Part shown: piece after piece, positions 22,991-35,715 of the stretch | How the letters are laid out: each line of letters opens with the position of its first letter | Position numbering within the stretch: the stretch's first letter is position 1 | NCBI GenBank assembly: GCA_017893485.1 | Contig: CM030365.1 | Span: 45,874,458 to 45,938,457 of the forward strand | DNA from: Hemerocallis citrina | Lineage: Eukaryota; Streptophyta; Magnoliopsida; Asparagales; Asphodelaceae | Length of the DNA: 64,000 nucleotides | Direction of reading: 5' to 3' | Made by a program: the position numbers and the translations under genes | The notes under the pieces: model-generated | The model's database searches: none | What the model was told of the DNA's origin: nothing | What the model saw: the letters and a program-made list of their open reading frames with translations, nothing else

Positions 22991-23520
22991 CCATGTGACA
23001 CCATTACTTGACACTATCTGTATATCTGTTTGAATACTATCTGACAGTTAACACTTGAGACATGTTAGTATACCATGCTAGTTGATTCTGCCATACCATG
23101 CTAGGTCTGTTTCTACTATTAATTAAATATGTTAGTTTCCCCCATGTGCTTGTATCCTACATTATTTGTGACCCGGGACTTGCAATTGATGGGTACTTGT
23201 TTTCTTCTTTTCTCCTTCTCCTACAAATTTACTAATTGCAGATCAGGATAGACGACTGCCAGATGGTATTGGCGAGATGATGTATTAGTGCTGGAGATTC
23301 TGCTTTATTATTATTATCATTTGATGCTTGAATTTGAATAATGTATCTTGTACTTGGATTTATTCTTGTATTTGGGCAATGTGACCCAGGATTATTTGTG
23401 TATTTCAAATCATGACTATTTGAGATTAATATATTTTATTTCAAGTATTCTTGTTGGTATTTGGTTCGTATGTGCATGTGGTTGACTTTTCTGGCTTTCG
23501 ACTTTGATTTATTGCGATAT

Positions 23521-26500
23521 TGTAACTCCTATTTCCCGTATTTGTATTTTTATACCGTATTTTGCCCCTTTGTACTCTTTTATCTATTTGAGATCCCGTA
23601 TCTTATTTCCATTCAAATAAAATCACTAATTTGTTTCGACTCAATTTTTGGTCCTTTCATCTAATTCAATTGTGTGTGCTCTTTATGTCATTCTTCATGA
23701 AGAATGAGCTATTATATGTCAATCATCTCTTTATTCCCCATTTTAATGCAATTTGACCAATTCTCCAGTTGGATCCCTGTCGAAACGGATACCCTATAAC
23801 CCAAAACCCAAACCCTCACTATTTAAACCCTATACCCTAACCCTAGCCCCGAACCCTAACCCCTACTGTTGAGCCCGCCGCCTAACCGCACTTCATTCCC
23901 TACCTTTCGATTTCTACGTTCCCATCTCCTTCTTCCTTCGATCATCGCCAACCTAATTTGCCTCGCAACCTCGCACCCCCGATCGCCCTCATCACCACGA
24001 TCACCCCACCGCCATCACATATCCACCATCGACCCAAACTCCGAACCCAACTCTCGAACTCCGAAACCCATTTCTGCCATTACCCACCTCCATCATCTCC
24101 GCCTGCGACCTCCACCCTGCATCACCCTCATTATCCCTACAAGCACCTCCGTCCACGCTGCTAGCACCACCGACCCAATTCCACTCACCAGCGCTCCTCC
24201 GTTCGAACCCAAGAAACAGAACAGCGCTATCCTCGACGCTGCGTCGCTTCTCGACGTTGCGCCGCCCGTGATTGCCGTCGCCTCCTAGCATCGAGTCTCT
24301 CTCGACGTTGCTGCCGCTGGTCGCCACAGTCGCCGCCGCTCACACCCTCTCCCTAGCTCTCTCCCGATCAAAAGAAGGAAGAAGACGCAGTTGGGCGGGA
24401 TTCGATCTCAACCTTTGGATCGCATCAAGATCCGTGGATCTGAAGCTGATCTGATCGTTGTTCGCTGTTCACCCATAGCAGATCCGAGAGAGGCTGCCCC
24501 CTGTTCTAGCACGATCCGCTGCATAGGAGGCTACCATTGGACGGATCCGGTGTTTTGCTGTTTTGGCGCAGCGAATCCAGATTGCTGTACGATGTTCGGC
24601 CCCGATCCGGTGTGGGGGATTTTCCTCTACTATTGAATTTTTGCACGTGCTTCACACGTGCTTTTGGAAGACTTTGCCCGGAATTTTTCGATCCCATTTT
24701 CTTCAACAATCGGATCAAATCGTCATCAATCAAGGCAAGTATTCCTCTTGTACATATTTTTGTTCTAGTACAAGCATTCCTTGAAAATACTACAAATAGT
24801 TAGAAATTGTGATTCCTCCTTGACTGTCGTTGTTGATCAAATATTAAACCTCCTCAATTTCATAATCTTAAGAGTTCCAATAATTTCATTGTATTATACT
24901 ACTACTTGGACTCATCTTATCCCCTGAATACATGGATACATGAAATTAAGGATCCCTAGATTTGTAGACATATGTTATATCTTGTAATTGATGAACTTGC
25001 ACCCATTTGACTTGAAAAACAATTATTACTTGCTGTTTTGACAACCATTATCCTGTATTTATATCACACATTAACCTAGACGCCTAATAACAAAATTTCA
25101 TGTAATCTATACTAGTAAGATATTCCCACATGTTGCTGTCCTGAATCTTGTTATGCTGTTTTGACCCCTTTATCATCAGACTCTGAATCCGAGCTCTGAA
25201 TAGAAAGTGTAGCTCTAGATGTCTAGATATCGATAGCCTCCAGAATTTTCGAATTTGGAGTTAGGGTCTAGGAGTTATTGTAGTTTTACTGCAGCTGTGT
25301 CGGTAGACGCAGATTCGTAAAACAGCTGCACACCTCTACTTTGCGAATTAATTTAACTATGTTAACAGCAAGCGTTTGACTTGAAATTTTATATGCGGTT
25401 GCTGGACACCCTATAGAACATCCCCAATTTTTCTTAGAATTAATTAACATTATTTCAATACTATTTCACATGTGTAAATACAAATACACAAATTTTGCCT
25501 GAACACTTGAGCCGTGAAATTCGCTGTTTTGACACATGTTCCCACCACTTTCTCGTACCTTGTTTCGCTCACTTGTATGCTTGCTTGATAAAATTCATAA
25601 ATGTAACAAGCCGGGGTTTAAGGGAAAGACTGTAGTAGTGGACAATATAGGTAAGTGTACTCGGAAGGGGGCCCGTGTTTTCCAAATACTTGGTTCATGA
25701 ACTTGTTTTATCTTGATCGATTCATGGAGTCAGTTACTTGGCTCATGAACTTGTTTGATTCATGAACCCATTGTGCAGTTCTTGAACTTGTTAGTGGATT
25801 CGCGAACTTGCTTCGTGAACTTGTTATTTATTTTCCGATTCATGAACCATGGCTTGCTTGATACTTGATACCTGAGTACGCAGCCCTATAGACTCCATTA
25901 CTAGGTCTAAACAAAATTGTTTTGACTGTAGCAATCATGTAGTAAAAAGATGGATGCATGAAGTGCTACCTAGATAGTAATCACCACAAGACTTTAACAT
26001 GAAACTTGAACTCGACACATGTTTACTCGATACTTGATCACATGATACATGAAACCTGATACATGAAACTCGAACTTGATACATGTTTACTTGAAGCTTG
26101 ATGACTTGTTACATGAGACTTGACACTTGAAATAAAATTTTGCCACTAGACTTGACAACTTGATACTTGACACTAGACTTGGCACTTGTTACATGACACT
26201 AGACTTGAGACTTGTCACTTGATGTTAGATACCCCTACAGGTTCACTTGTCATGTGCTTTACCATTAGTAATTGTTATCCAGCCGTTTACTAAGATGTCC
26301 CTGTTGCGAGCTAGTTCTTGGTTTTTCCATTACTTATTGTATCCCTGTTACATTCTTGATTCCAATTCTTGTTCCCCATTACTTGTACTCGTTTTCACTA
26401 TTTGTGGCCCTAGCTTGCACTAAGGGCATTTTCTCTTGTTTTCCCTGTTTTTCCCTTTTTATTTATTAAGCAGACTTTGGAGACGAGCTACCTACTGGGA

Positions 26501-26839
26501 TTGGTGAGTAGAAATTTTAGCTTTCAAGTGGAGGCATGAATTGTTTAGATTAATTGTTTTTCTTGAATTATTTATTCTTGCTACTTAAGACTTGTAACGG
26601 GCTACGTTCCCGAGTTTTACATTTGATCCAGACTAGAAAACTATGTGGACATTATTATTTGTTTTCAACTGTTTTCTGTTGCTTAATGAATTATTCATGC
26701 ATGCTTGGTGATATATATATCTTGTTATATTCTTGTTGTGATGCTGAGTCGATCCTACAGCTTATGGATGATGTCAAAATCATTTGCTGGGCTTCGTCAC
26801 GCGCTAGTATTTCATATTTTTGGGAAGCGGGGCGTGACA
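23521..26839 (+). mobile_element. Solo LTR A2, nested in A
   Basis: A 3319-bp unit from TGTAACTCCT to GGGGCGTGACA with a perfect TSD GATAT (23516-23520, 26840-26844). It is related to A and B at the ends and in two internal blocks, but the TATA-downstream part (23860-24700) is GC-richer and unlike them. That part holds 'ccctaaccctag' strings, which are not telomeric arrays. No coding domain is seen; the 139-aa Pro/Ser-rich frame at 23869 looks spurious. Confidence 0.85.
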
Positions 26840-27429
26840 GATATGTTATAAAGATTTTTGAATAGCTTATGGATGATGAAAATCATTCGCTGTGCTTTTG
26901 TTACGCGCTCGTATTCCGTATTTTTGGAAAGCAGAACGTGACATCCGTGCCCGATTTGAACGGTCACAATTTAATCCCCTTTTTAGCCACATCACAAGCC
27001 TCCCACACCTAAAGACTGTGTGTTATGGCCTTTGGGGAGTAGTTTTGCTGTTTCGATGGCGTACAGGACTTTATCGGAGTTCTTAAAGGGAGTTCGGATC
27101 TTGTCTGAGGAGTAACGGTGTTTTTTTAAGCTGGCAACATGCCCAAAATCGTTCTTAGTCTCTTATGGACTTTTACTGATTTTTTCCCGATTTTTAAACT
27201 ATTTTTCGAATCATTTATTCAATTTTGCAAAGCGATGATCTATTTTCTGATATCACTAATTAACCATTCTAATTAATAATTATTTATCCGGGGCTTAGAA
27301 AATTTTCCCCTAATTTATAATTATTTTTTTGAATTATTAACTAATTTTCTTGAATTTTTAATCATTTTTTGCAATTTTTAAATAATTAATTTGAATTAAT
27401 AAATAAGAAAAAGGAATTAATTAGCCGAA

Positions 27430-29220
27430 TATCAACATGGCTAAGGGGCGTTCATCAGCCTTCGGCGAGAATTTCTGAGCGATCGGACGGCTCCTCTAGC
27501 GTGAAGGAATTTTTTTCCTCATTCGTAGCTCGGTGCCTCTAAAGCTCAGATTTCATATTCGAGCTACGTGGCACAATCAGGGCAGTCGATCACAATAAGG
27601 CGCGAATTGTGAGGCAATTGTTTTTGCTAGTTTATAGCTCGGTGCCTCGGTAGCTCGGATTTTGGATTCGAGCTACGTAGCACAATCATGGCAGTTGATC
27701 ATGATCAGGTGCGAATTGGGAGGAAATTGTTTTCGCTAATTCGCAGCTCGGTCCTCAGTAGCTCGGATTTTGGATCCAAGCTACGTGGCACAATCAGGGC
27801 GGTTGATCACGATCAGGCGTGAATTGTGAGGCAATTGTTTTCTCCAATTCGCAGCTCGGTGCCTCGGTAGCTCGAATTTCGGATCCAAGCTACGTGGCAA
27901 TATCTGAGCTGTTTGATGAAGATCTGACACGAATCACAAGGGATAAGTAATTTTTTGCCAATACGCAACTCGATACCTCGGTAATTCGGACTGTAGATCT
28001 GAAGCACGTTGCATGATTTGAGCCATTTGATGAGGATCTGGCGCGAATCACGAGGGATTAGTAATTTTTTGCCATTACGCAGCTTGGTACCTCGGTTGCT
28101 CGGATTGTGGATCAAAAGTACGTGGCGAGATCTGAGCCGTTTGAGGGAGATCTGGCACAAATCACGAGGGATTAGTGACTTTTTGTCATTATGGAGCTCG
28201 GTACCTTGGTTGCTCAGATTGTAGATCCGAAGTACGTGGCAAGATCTGAGCCATTGGATGAAGATCTGGCGCGAATCGCAATGGGTTTAGTGATTTTTTG
28301 CCAATACGCAACTCGGTACCTCGGTTGCTCGGATTGTGGATCCGATGTACGTGGCGAGATCTGAGACGTTCGATGAAGATCTGGCCGAATCACGAGGGAT
28401 TAGTGATTTTTTGCCAATACGCAGCACGGTTCCTCGGTTGCTCGGATTATGGATACGAAGTACGTGGTGAGATCTGAGCCGTTTAATGAATATCTAGCGT
28501 GAATCACAAGGGATTAGTGATTTTTCGCCAATACGTAGCTCGGTACCTCTGTTTCTCGGATTGCGGATCCGAAGTACGTGGCGAGATCTGACAAGTTTGA
28601 TGAAGATCTGGCACGAATCATGAGGGATTAGTGATTTTTTGCCAATAAGCAGCTCGGTTGCTTGGATTGTGGATCCGAAGTACGTGGTGAGATCTGAGCC
28701 GTTTGAAGAAGATCTGAGCCGTTTGAAGAAGATCTGGCCCGAATCACGAGGGATTAGTGATTTTTCGCCAATACGCAGCTCCGTACCTCGGTAGCTCGGA
28801 TTGTAGATCCGAAGTACGCGGCGAGATCTAAGCCGTTTGATGAAGATCTGGCGCGAATCACAAGGGATTAGTATTTTTTGCCAATACGCAGCTCGGTGCT
28901 TGGATTGTAGATCCGAAGTACATGGGGAGATCTGAGCCGTTTGATGAAGATCTGGCGCGAATTACGAGGGATTAGTGATTTTTTGTCAATACGCAGCTTG
29001 GTACCTCGGTTGCTCGGATTGTGGATCCAAATTACGTGGTGAGATCTGAGCCGTTTGATGATGATCGGTACGAATCACAAGGGATTAGTGATTTTTTGCC
29101 AATACGCGGCTCGGTACCTCGGTTGCTCGGATTGTTGATCCGAAGTACGTGGTGAGATCTAAGTCGTTTGATGAAGATTTGGTGCGGATTGTGAGTTGGT
29201 TGTTTTCGCCACTTCGCAGC
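27430..29220. repeat. Tandem array in Tat LTR Y
   Basis: About 15-16 units of roughly 105-120 bp, homologous to the X array. In the right part the unit reads GATCTGAGCCGTTTGATG, GATCTGGCGCGAATCACGAG, GCCAATACGCAGCTCGG, then a GGATTGTGGATCCGAAG hairpin and TACGTGGCGAG. Exact TACGTGGC is seen near 27564, 27781, 27889, 28119, 28234, 28346 and 28574; several others are TACGTGGT. The units differ consistently from those of X, so each array has been homogenised on its own. Confidence 0.9.
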
Positions 29221-29297
29221 TTCTCTCGTTTAGGCTTCTGATGGGCCTCTGTGGGGGCCCAAAATGCTTGAAAGCCCATGTGAATCCTTTTTTTTAC

Positions 29298-29303
29298 TAT
29301 AAG
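29298..29303 (+). promoter_or_regulatory. Putative TATA box for the antisense gene of Y
   Basis: TATAAG at the LTR edge, as in X at 17722, about 190 bp upstream of the ATG at 29490. Inferred from position and conservation only. Confidence 0.45.
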
Positions 29304-30811
29304 ACTCTACCCCCTCTAGCGATTTCCCCATTCTCCACTTCTCACTTTCACTTTTCACTCTCTCAGCTTGTTTTTGCTCTAGAGTGGCTCTACTAGCGGT
29401 CGTGGCCAGGTGATCAATTTTCCTGCGAGCTATTCCAACTGTAGCTGTCACGTCAAGGTAATTATGTACTTTATCTCGTATCTTAAAGGATGTCTAGAGT
29501 GTCGTCGGGGAGTGAGACCTCCACCTCAGACCAAGAAAGTGACTGACCATTAGTGGTTTCCTCGGTAGTAAGCAAAGGGAAGGAAGTATCAGGGTCGGCG
29601 ATCGTGGAGACGATCGTGGAGGGCGTGAGGGGAGCTGGCGTGTTAGGCAGACTACCGTCAATGCTATCAAGCCTCGGGAAGGTGAGGGATTACTCCGACG
29701 ACCTTCTATCCAAGGTGGTATACGGGAGGTCGGCCACATACATGGAGAATAATCCGAGGGAACACTCTAAGGTCGACGAAATCCCCTCGATTCTGACCGA
29801 GGCAGATCTCCAGTGCATCAGGAAGGGATTTAGGATATTGAAGGAGTATACTCTGCTCCTCCCCGGTCCAGGCTTCCGTGCGTGTTCGGGGACTTTGCCT
29901 GACACGTGCATCTTCCCGTATGATGCGCTCAATGTCGGCCTTCGATTGCCCTTGCCACCATTCGTGATCGAGGTGCTACAATGGTACGGATTGAGCCCGA
30001 TCCAGTTCATGCCGAATATGTGGCGGCGCGTCATCAACTTCATCCTCTAATGCCAGGCCATAGGAGTCAAGCCTCGGCTCGTCTTGCTCCGCAGTCTTTA
30101 TCGAATCCGTTGTATTAGCAAGATGGAGTACCGATACTATCTATCTCCGTGGAAGGGTGTCAAGCTGATTGAGAACTCGGACTCCATCAAGCATTGGAAG
30201 AAGAAGTACTTTCTAATCTGTGGTCCTCAACATTGGGGCTTCCCGACGAGGTGCAAGAAAGACGTTCCAAAGTGGGCGAAGGCCGAGTCGGTGCTGACTA
30301 AGGAGGAGGAGGAGGTCGTGTCGAAGATCCTCGGTCTTCCAACCCTGAGTTGGAAAGATATAATCGAGGGGGTCCTCTTCAGTGGGGGTCAGTCCGATCG
30401 ACTCCAGTATGCCCCGTTTATTGTTCTTCTTTTATTCTGACTATTGTTCTCTTCTTGTGCTAACCTCTTTGGTTTTCATTTTTTTCAGAGGCCCCCGGTA
30501 TGGATTTCCGAGCCATGTTCCTTAAGCGAGGTGCGCGTGCCGGAAAGGGATCAGACAACAAGAAGAGGAAGAGGACGATGACGGGACCCTCGTCTGTCCG
30601 GGCTGCCAAAGCACCATCGGTCGCGATGCCAGTTGTGGACTTGGTCTCCACCTTTCCTTCCGCTCCATAAGCGACCCATCTGCAGAGGCGTTCTCTGTAG
30701 GAGCTGCACTAGCGCTTGAAGTGCCACCTCTCACCGCCGAGGCAGAAGCTATCCTTATCGAGGAGCACAAGAAGCTCTTCGTTGTCGATTGAAGGGTGAT
30801 GAAACACGATG

Positions 30812-33800
30812 TGTAACCCCTGTTTTTCACTTTTGGTATTTTGGAGTGTATTTTTTATTTTTGTGTATTTTTATATCTCTTGTATTTTTTTCTGAACCTT
30901 ATATTGGATTATTTTCAATATATATTATTTTTCTTTCATTTTGAGCTCCTAGTGTCGTTTGTTCGCCGTATTGTTCGTTTCACCATTTTGAGTTCTTTTT
31001 CTCTTTTTCGTGGCCTCGTTCATTTTTATTTTTCATTTTGGTGATGTGATGGATTTTTGGTGGTGATTTACCCAAACTATGATTTTTGGCCCTTAAGGAA
31101 ATTTTTAGGAGCCATAAAATTCACTATATATTGTATCCCTATTTGAAACCTACCCAATACCCATTACCCATTTGTATACCTATTACTACATATTCATACC
31201 CATTACCCATTAACCCACATTTAATCCCCATATAAATCCCCTAACACCCATTAAACCCTAACCCTAATTGTATTACTTCTTCCCAAAGCACCGGCCTCCT
31301 TCCTCTCCAATATTTGCTCCCGGCCTGCCCTTCCCCCACACCAGCCGACCACCAAACCGAGCCTCCCTCTCCATCTCTCAACCTCCGACCACCACTAGTT
31401 CACCATATAAACCTCCATACATCAAAACCCTACTCCATCAAACCCTTCCTTGTGGCCGGCCATCCCAAACCAGCACCACCAACATCCAAATCTGTACAAG
31501 GCCCTCCCTTTGTGGTGTTTTTGAAGTGGGTATCATCCACTTTGGTTCGCTTGGATTCGCGCTAGGAGGGATTTCGTTCGTGGGTTTCGCTCTTGGACTC
31601 GTTTGCGTCGTGTTTCACTCCATTAGAGGCAAGTAACTTGTACATAATTTCATTAGGTTGATACAAGTCAAAAAGTTCACATATAGTGTAGTTAGGTCTA
31701 GAGAAAACCAAAATTTGTGTTTTCATTGATGGGTTTCGTCTCTATTGTGTTAATTGGCCATACATGACTTATGATACCAAGTTTGATAGGATAATAATGT
31801 AGGTTATGCCCAAAATTTTATTTTTGTTCGTGTATGTGATTAGTTGCATGATATGTGTTTGATTGTATGCCCATGTTCAAATAATAGGCCTGGACATGTT
31901 AGAAACCCTTAATAATGTTTTTTAGATATTTGGTAGGTTGGATTTCAAATTTGGTTGAGTTTGGTTCAATATTATGAAAGTTATGTTGATTTTAAGTAGA
32001 TATGTGAAATCTGTATGTTGCAGTCTGTTCTGTATTGTTTGCTATTTTCACCTATGTTAAGATCCGAATCTCAACTTCAAAATTGAAAGTGAATTCTAGA
32101 TAATTGTGTCTATTTTCAAACTGCACTAGTTTTACTGCATTTGGAATTCGTATGACTGAGATATGATAATTTTGGTACAGACGTGTCGGTAGTTTTCAGA
32201 TTCAATTTTGTGTCAATTTTGCTAACTATTTATTTTCAAGATCTAGGCTATACATAATATCTTGCTATAATATTTTGCTCAGTGTTTTCTCAAGATGTTA
32301 GAGACTTCCCAGATTTTTGGTGTATTTTAAAGATGAGTTTTGTGCGATGTTTCATATTCTTTTCTAAATTCATCTTATGCTGTAATTTGCGTGTTGTTCA
32401 GTATAGAACCCTGTTTTCACCCTAATTTCTTATACTGTATGAAAATTATTTGTGAAATATGAAAGTTAGTAAATTTTGTCTATTTTCACTTCGTTTTGAC
32501 GGAATTGGATTTCGGTTCACTGATTGCGAGATATCTTAGTTTTTGTACAGCAGTGTTGAGAAATTCCAGATTCGTCAAACCATGTGTTTGTGTTACTTTT
32601 TATTTTTGATAACTTATCTATACTTACTGGAATATTATGGAACTTATTATTTTGAGTCTATATCTATAATGGATTACCCCAGATTTTTTGTGGAATTATT
32701 TGATACGTTTTCATGCTGTTTTCATGCGTTTGAAGTCGTTCCCTTGTTTTCTGGCTGAACATAAATTTCGTATTCAAATCAGTTTTGAGTTGAGATGTTG
32801 TGAACTAGTATGTGACTTTATTATATGAGTTGGAATCGTGTGGATGTCTAGTTTCCAGATCCTTCGACGGATCTTGATTTGCATATCTGTAGCTCTCAGA
32901 ATCTCTGTTTTACTACTGATTGGTCTTGCTGACCTGATTATAAACATAGGCTAATTTGCTCGTTTATGTGACTTTATATTACCTATACTTGCTGATGTGA
33001 CTTCCTGAACCTAAACCTGATTATGCCATGTTAGTTTGACACTACTTAGCACACATTCATGTCTGTTTAATAACCATAATAAAATTAATCAAGCCGGAGT
33101 ATGGGAAAGATCTAGTAGTGGGAAAGTATAGAAATGTGTACTTAGAAGGGGGCCCGTGTTTCCCATATAATTATCTGTATTCTAACCCTGTCTACATTAC
33201 TTCTTATATATGAAGGTGTAGAGTAGAAGAGAACCACTAGGTTCTATCTGTCTGTTTCTGACCCTGTCTACATTACTTCTTATAGGAAGGTGTAGAGAAG
33301 AAGAGAACCACTAGGTTCTATCTGTCTATTTTGATATCTTTCTGACCCTGTGTACACGGCCCTATATGATCCCTTACGAAATCTACAAACGAAACTGTTG
33401 TGTTGTAGCAACCATGTAATGTGGGCTGCATGTCGTGCTACCTAGATAATAATCACACAAGACTTACATTAATCTAAAATCTGAATCTGAATCTGTTGAT
33501 GAATTCTGAAGTCTGAATCTGAATCTGTTATATGGAAATCCGATTATCTGAGATCTGTTATCTGATTACCTGATATATCTGTTATCGGACACTTGACACT
33601 TAACACTTAACATATGCTAGGATACCATGCTAGTTGATTCTGCTATACCATGGTAGGTCTATTTCTGCTAGTAATTAGATCTATTTAGTTCCCCATGTGC
33701 TTGTATCCTACATTATTTGTGACCCGCGACTTGCAATTGACGGGTACTTGTTTTCTTCTTTTTCCCTTTTTCCTGCAAATTTACTTATTGCAGATCATGT

Positions 33801-34181
33801 TGGACAGCTGCAAGATGGTTTGGCAAAAGGATGTATTAAGTTAGGAATTTCTTTTTTTTGCTTTTTATTAGTTGTTGCTTGAACAATGAATAAGTGTATT
33901 TGGTTATTTGGATATTATTTGTATTTGGGCGATGTGACCCAGGATGTTTGTTTTCCTCCAGACTCTGATTTATTTGAGAATATTGTATTTGGATTCAAGT
34001 AAATTTCTGTTGGTAAATTTATTTCAATGTTGCATGTTGGTTGTGCCTTTTTGCTTCTGACTCTGATATATTCTGTGATGTATTGCAAAGATTTCTGAAA
34101 CAGCTTAAGGATGATGAAAATTATTTACTGGGCTTTTGTTACATACTCGTATTCCGTATTTTTAGGATGCAGGGCGTGACA
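30812..34181 (+). mobile_element. Solo LTR B
   Basis: A 3370-bp unit from TGTAACCCCTG to CAGGGCGTGACA with a perfect TSD CGATG (30807-30811, 34182-34186). It splits the second exon of the Y antisense gene; joining the flanks restores the alignment with X near 19245. TATAAAT is at 31231. It is similar to A along most of its length. No coding domain is present. Confidence 0.9.
33181..33330. repeat. 76-bp direct repeat in solo LTR B
   Basis: Two copies starting TCTAACCCTGTCTAC (33181) and TCTGACCCTGTCTAC (33257), 76 bp apart. They occupy the slot that holds 34-bp repeats in A and 'TGAACTTG' repeats in A2 (about 25689-25850). Confidence 0.85.
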
Positions 34182-35215
34182 CGATGGGTTCCTCGGCGAT
34201 GCCGCTATGAGCATGCAGGCTTTTGCATCACCAACCGACCCCGAAGGACCGAGCGGCATTGAAGGCAGGGACCAGAGTGACTATGCGCTCGAGATCGCTA
34301 GGGCCACGATGTTGGTAAGTGTCCTTGTTGTGCCCTCGGAATTTAAAAATTTGTTTTGCTCGATACTCACGTCTTTTTACTTTTGGCTTTTAGATCACGT
34401 GTCACTTCAGTCACTTGCTAGAGCAGTTTGCCGAGCAGGAGAGGAGCTTAAGACATCGAGCGACAGGGACTGGGCTGGGAGAGCGAAGGCCGTGAAGTTG
34501 CACGAGGCGGAGCAGCGTCTCTCGGAGTCCCGAGTTACTCAGATCGACATTTTCGAGGCAGCCTTGGCCAAGGTGAATGAATGCATCACCGTGGAAGCGA
34601 CGAGGGTGGACGATGAGAAGGCAAAGGCCGAGCAGGAGAGGGAGAAGGCCATGAAGGCCTCCGAGGAGATGCAGAGGGAGCGGGTGGCAGCGGTGGCCGC
34701 GGCGGCGATGGCGATCCAAGCCGAGGCGGAGGCCTATATGCTCACAAACATGGAGGATTCTTACTCTCGAGCCCTCAAGCACGTCACGGTCCGCATCCCC
34801 GATTTCGATAGCTCGGGGTATAGCCTGTATGCCCCATCGAAGGCGAGGAGGTGGAAGCCGTAGCAGGAGCCGAAGCCGGAGGAGAAGAAGAAGAAAAGGA
34901 GGGAGGCAGAGAAGAAGTAGAAGACGTAGCGGTGGTGAACCCGGAGATGGCGATCGTGGCGGTGCCGAGGGAGATCGTGGAGGTGCCGAGGAAGATTGTG
35001 GAGCAGCCCCCCAAGGTTGCTCCTTGACTCAGTCTACTTGCTCGTCTTTGTTTTTCGTTTTGTATTGCCTTATGGCGGACTGTCCACTGCTTTTTGTACT
35101 TGTGATCTTTAATGAAATGAAAATTTTGACTAAGTGTTGAACTTGTGTTATACTTTGCATCTGAGCTGTCCCGTAGGAGCTTCGTTTAAACTTTTCATGT
35201 CCTTGGCTTTTTTAG

Positions 35216-35269
35216 ATCGCCAAAGTATCTTAGATTGTCGAAGTATCTCAGATTGTCGAAGTATTATGC
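35216..35269 (+). repeat. 18-bp repeats coding IVEVSQ in the antisense gene
   Basis: Three near-copies of GATTGTCGAAGTATCTCA at the start of the last exon. In the gene's frame they read IAKVS-stop, IVEVSQ, IVEVL. The stop is a TAG where the next copy has CAG. They extend the VEVP/IVEQPPK pattern at the end of the previous exon. Confidence 0.6.
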
Positions 35270-35715
35270 CTCCGATCTGGCCTAGGAGTCGCAAAGTTGG
35301 GCCTCGCTCGAACTCGAGAGAGGTTGTATAAAGTCGAGTCGGAGTTGAATTATCTAAAGCTGACGTTGGCCCGTCGGGACTCCGAGTTGAAACGCCTAAA
35401 GGAGAAGGCTCGCGAGGTGCCCTCTAAAGGGGAGGAGACGTGTCCCTCGATAGCCGTTAGCCAAGGCTTAAGACTCAAGTTTCTTCGTCAATCTCTATTC
35501 GACGCCAGGGCTAAGAGAGACAGGTTGAAGAACGTAGTGCTTGAGAAGAGCTTGGAGGCGGCACATCTTCGGAGGTCTATCTCCGAGGCCTCTCGTGGGG
35601 GTAGCTCGAGCCGAATACCTCGTTTGAAGATCAAAGTGACGGATGACTCGCTGAAGAAACAGGTCGTGGAGCTAGAGGCAGAGAATCTTCGCCAACGACG
35701 GCTTTCCGAGGGGAG

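Larger units (their letters stand above)
20089..26943 (+). mobile_element. Solo LTR A (with solo LTR A2 nested inside)
   Basis: It begins TGTAACCCCTG and ends AGAACGTGACA. The flanks are TCTGT (20084-20088) and TCCGT (26944-26948), a 5-bp TSD with one change; the uninterrupted X copy reads a single 'tttgtgcccg' at this site. Without A2 it is about 3.53 kb. No coding region, PBS or PPT is seen, so it is a solo LTR left by LTR-LTR recombination. A TATATAAATACCCC box lies at 20515. It is about the same length as B and shares long blocks with it. The rest is AT-rich and gene-free. Confidence 0.85.
19575..29309 (-). mobile_element. Tat-lineage element Y: 3' LTR, split by solo LTR A
   Basis: It starts TGTGGGAGCAAACAG, as X does at 3222, and ends near 29309, where the TCCCACA terminus has decayed. 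Without LTR A and its TSD it is about 2.88 kb, longer than X mainly because the repeat array has more units. The minus-strand TATA is at 19813. The sequence left of 19575 is the truncated antisense gene of X, so Y either inserted into X or the pair arose by unequal recombination. The 5' LTR of Y is not in the window. Confidence 0.75.

Noticed and set aside
23818..23860. Interstitial telomere repeat (CCCTAA-type)
   Set aside because: Only a few irregular CCCTAA/CCCTAACC strings next to a promoter-like box; not the CCCTAAA plant telomere array.
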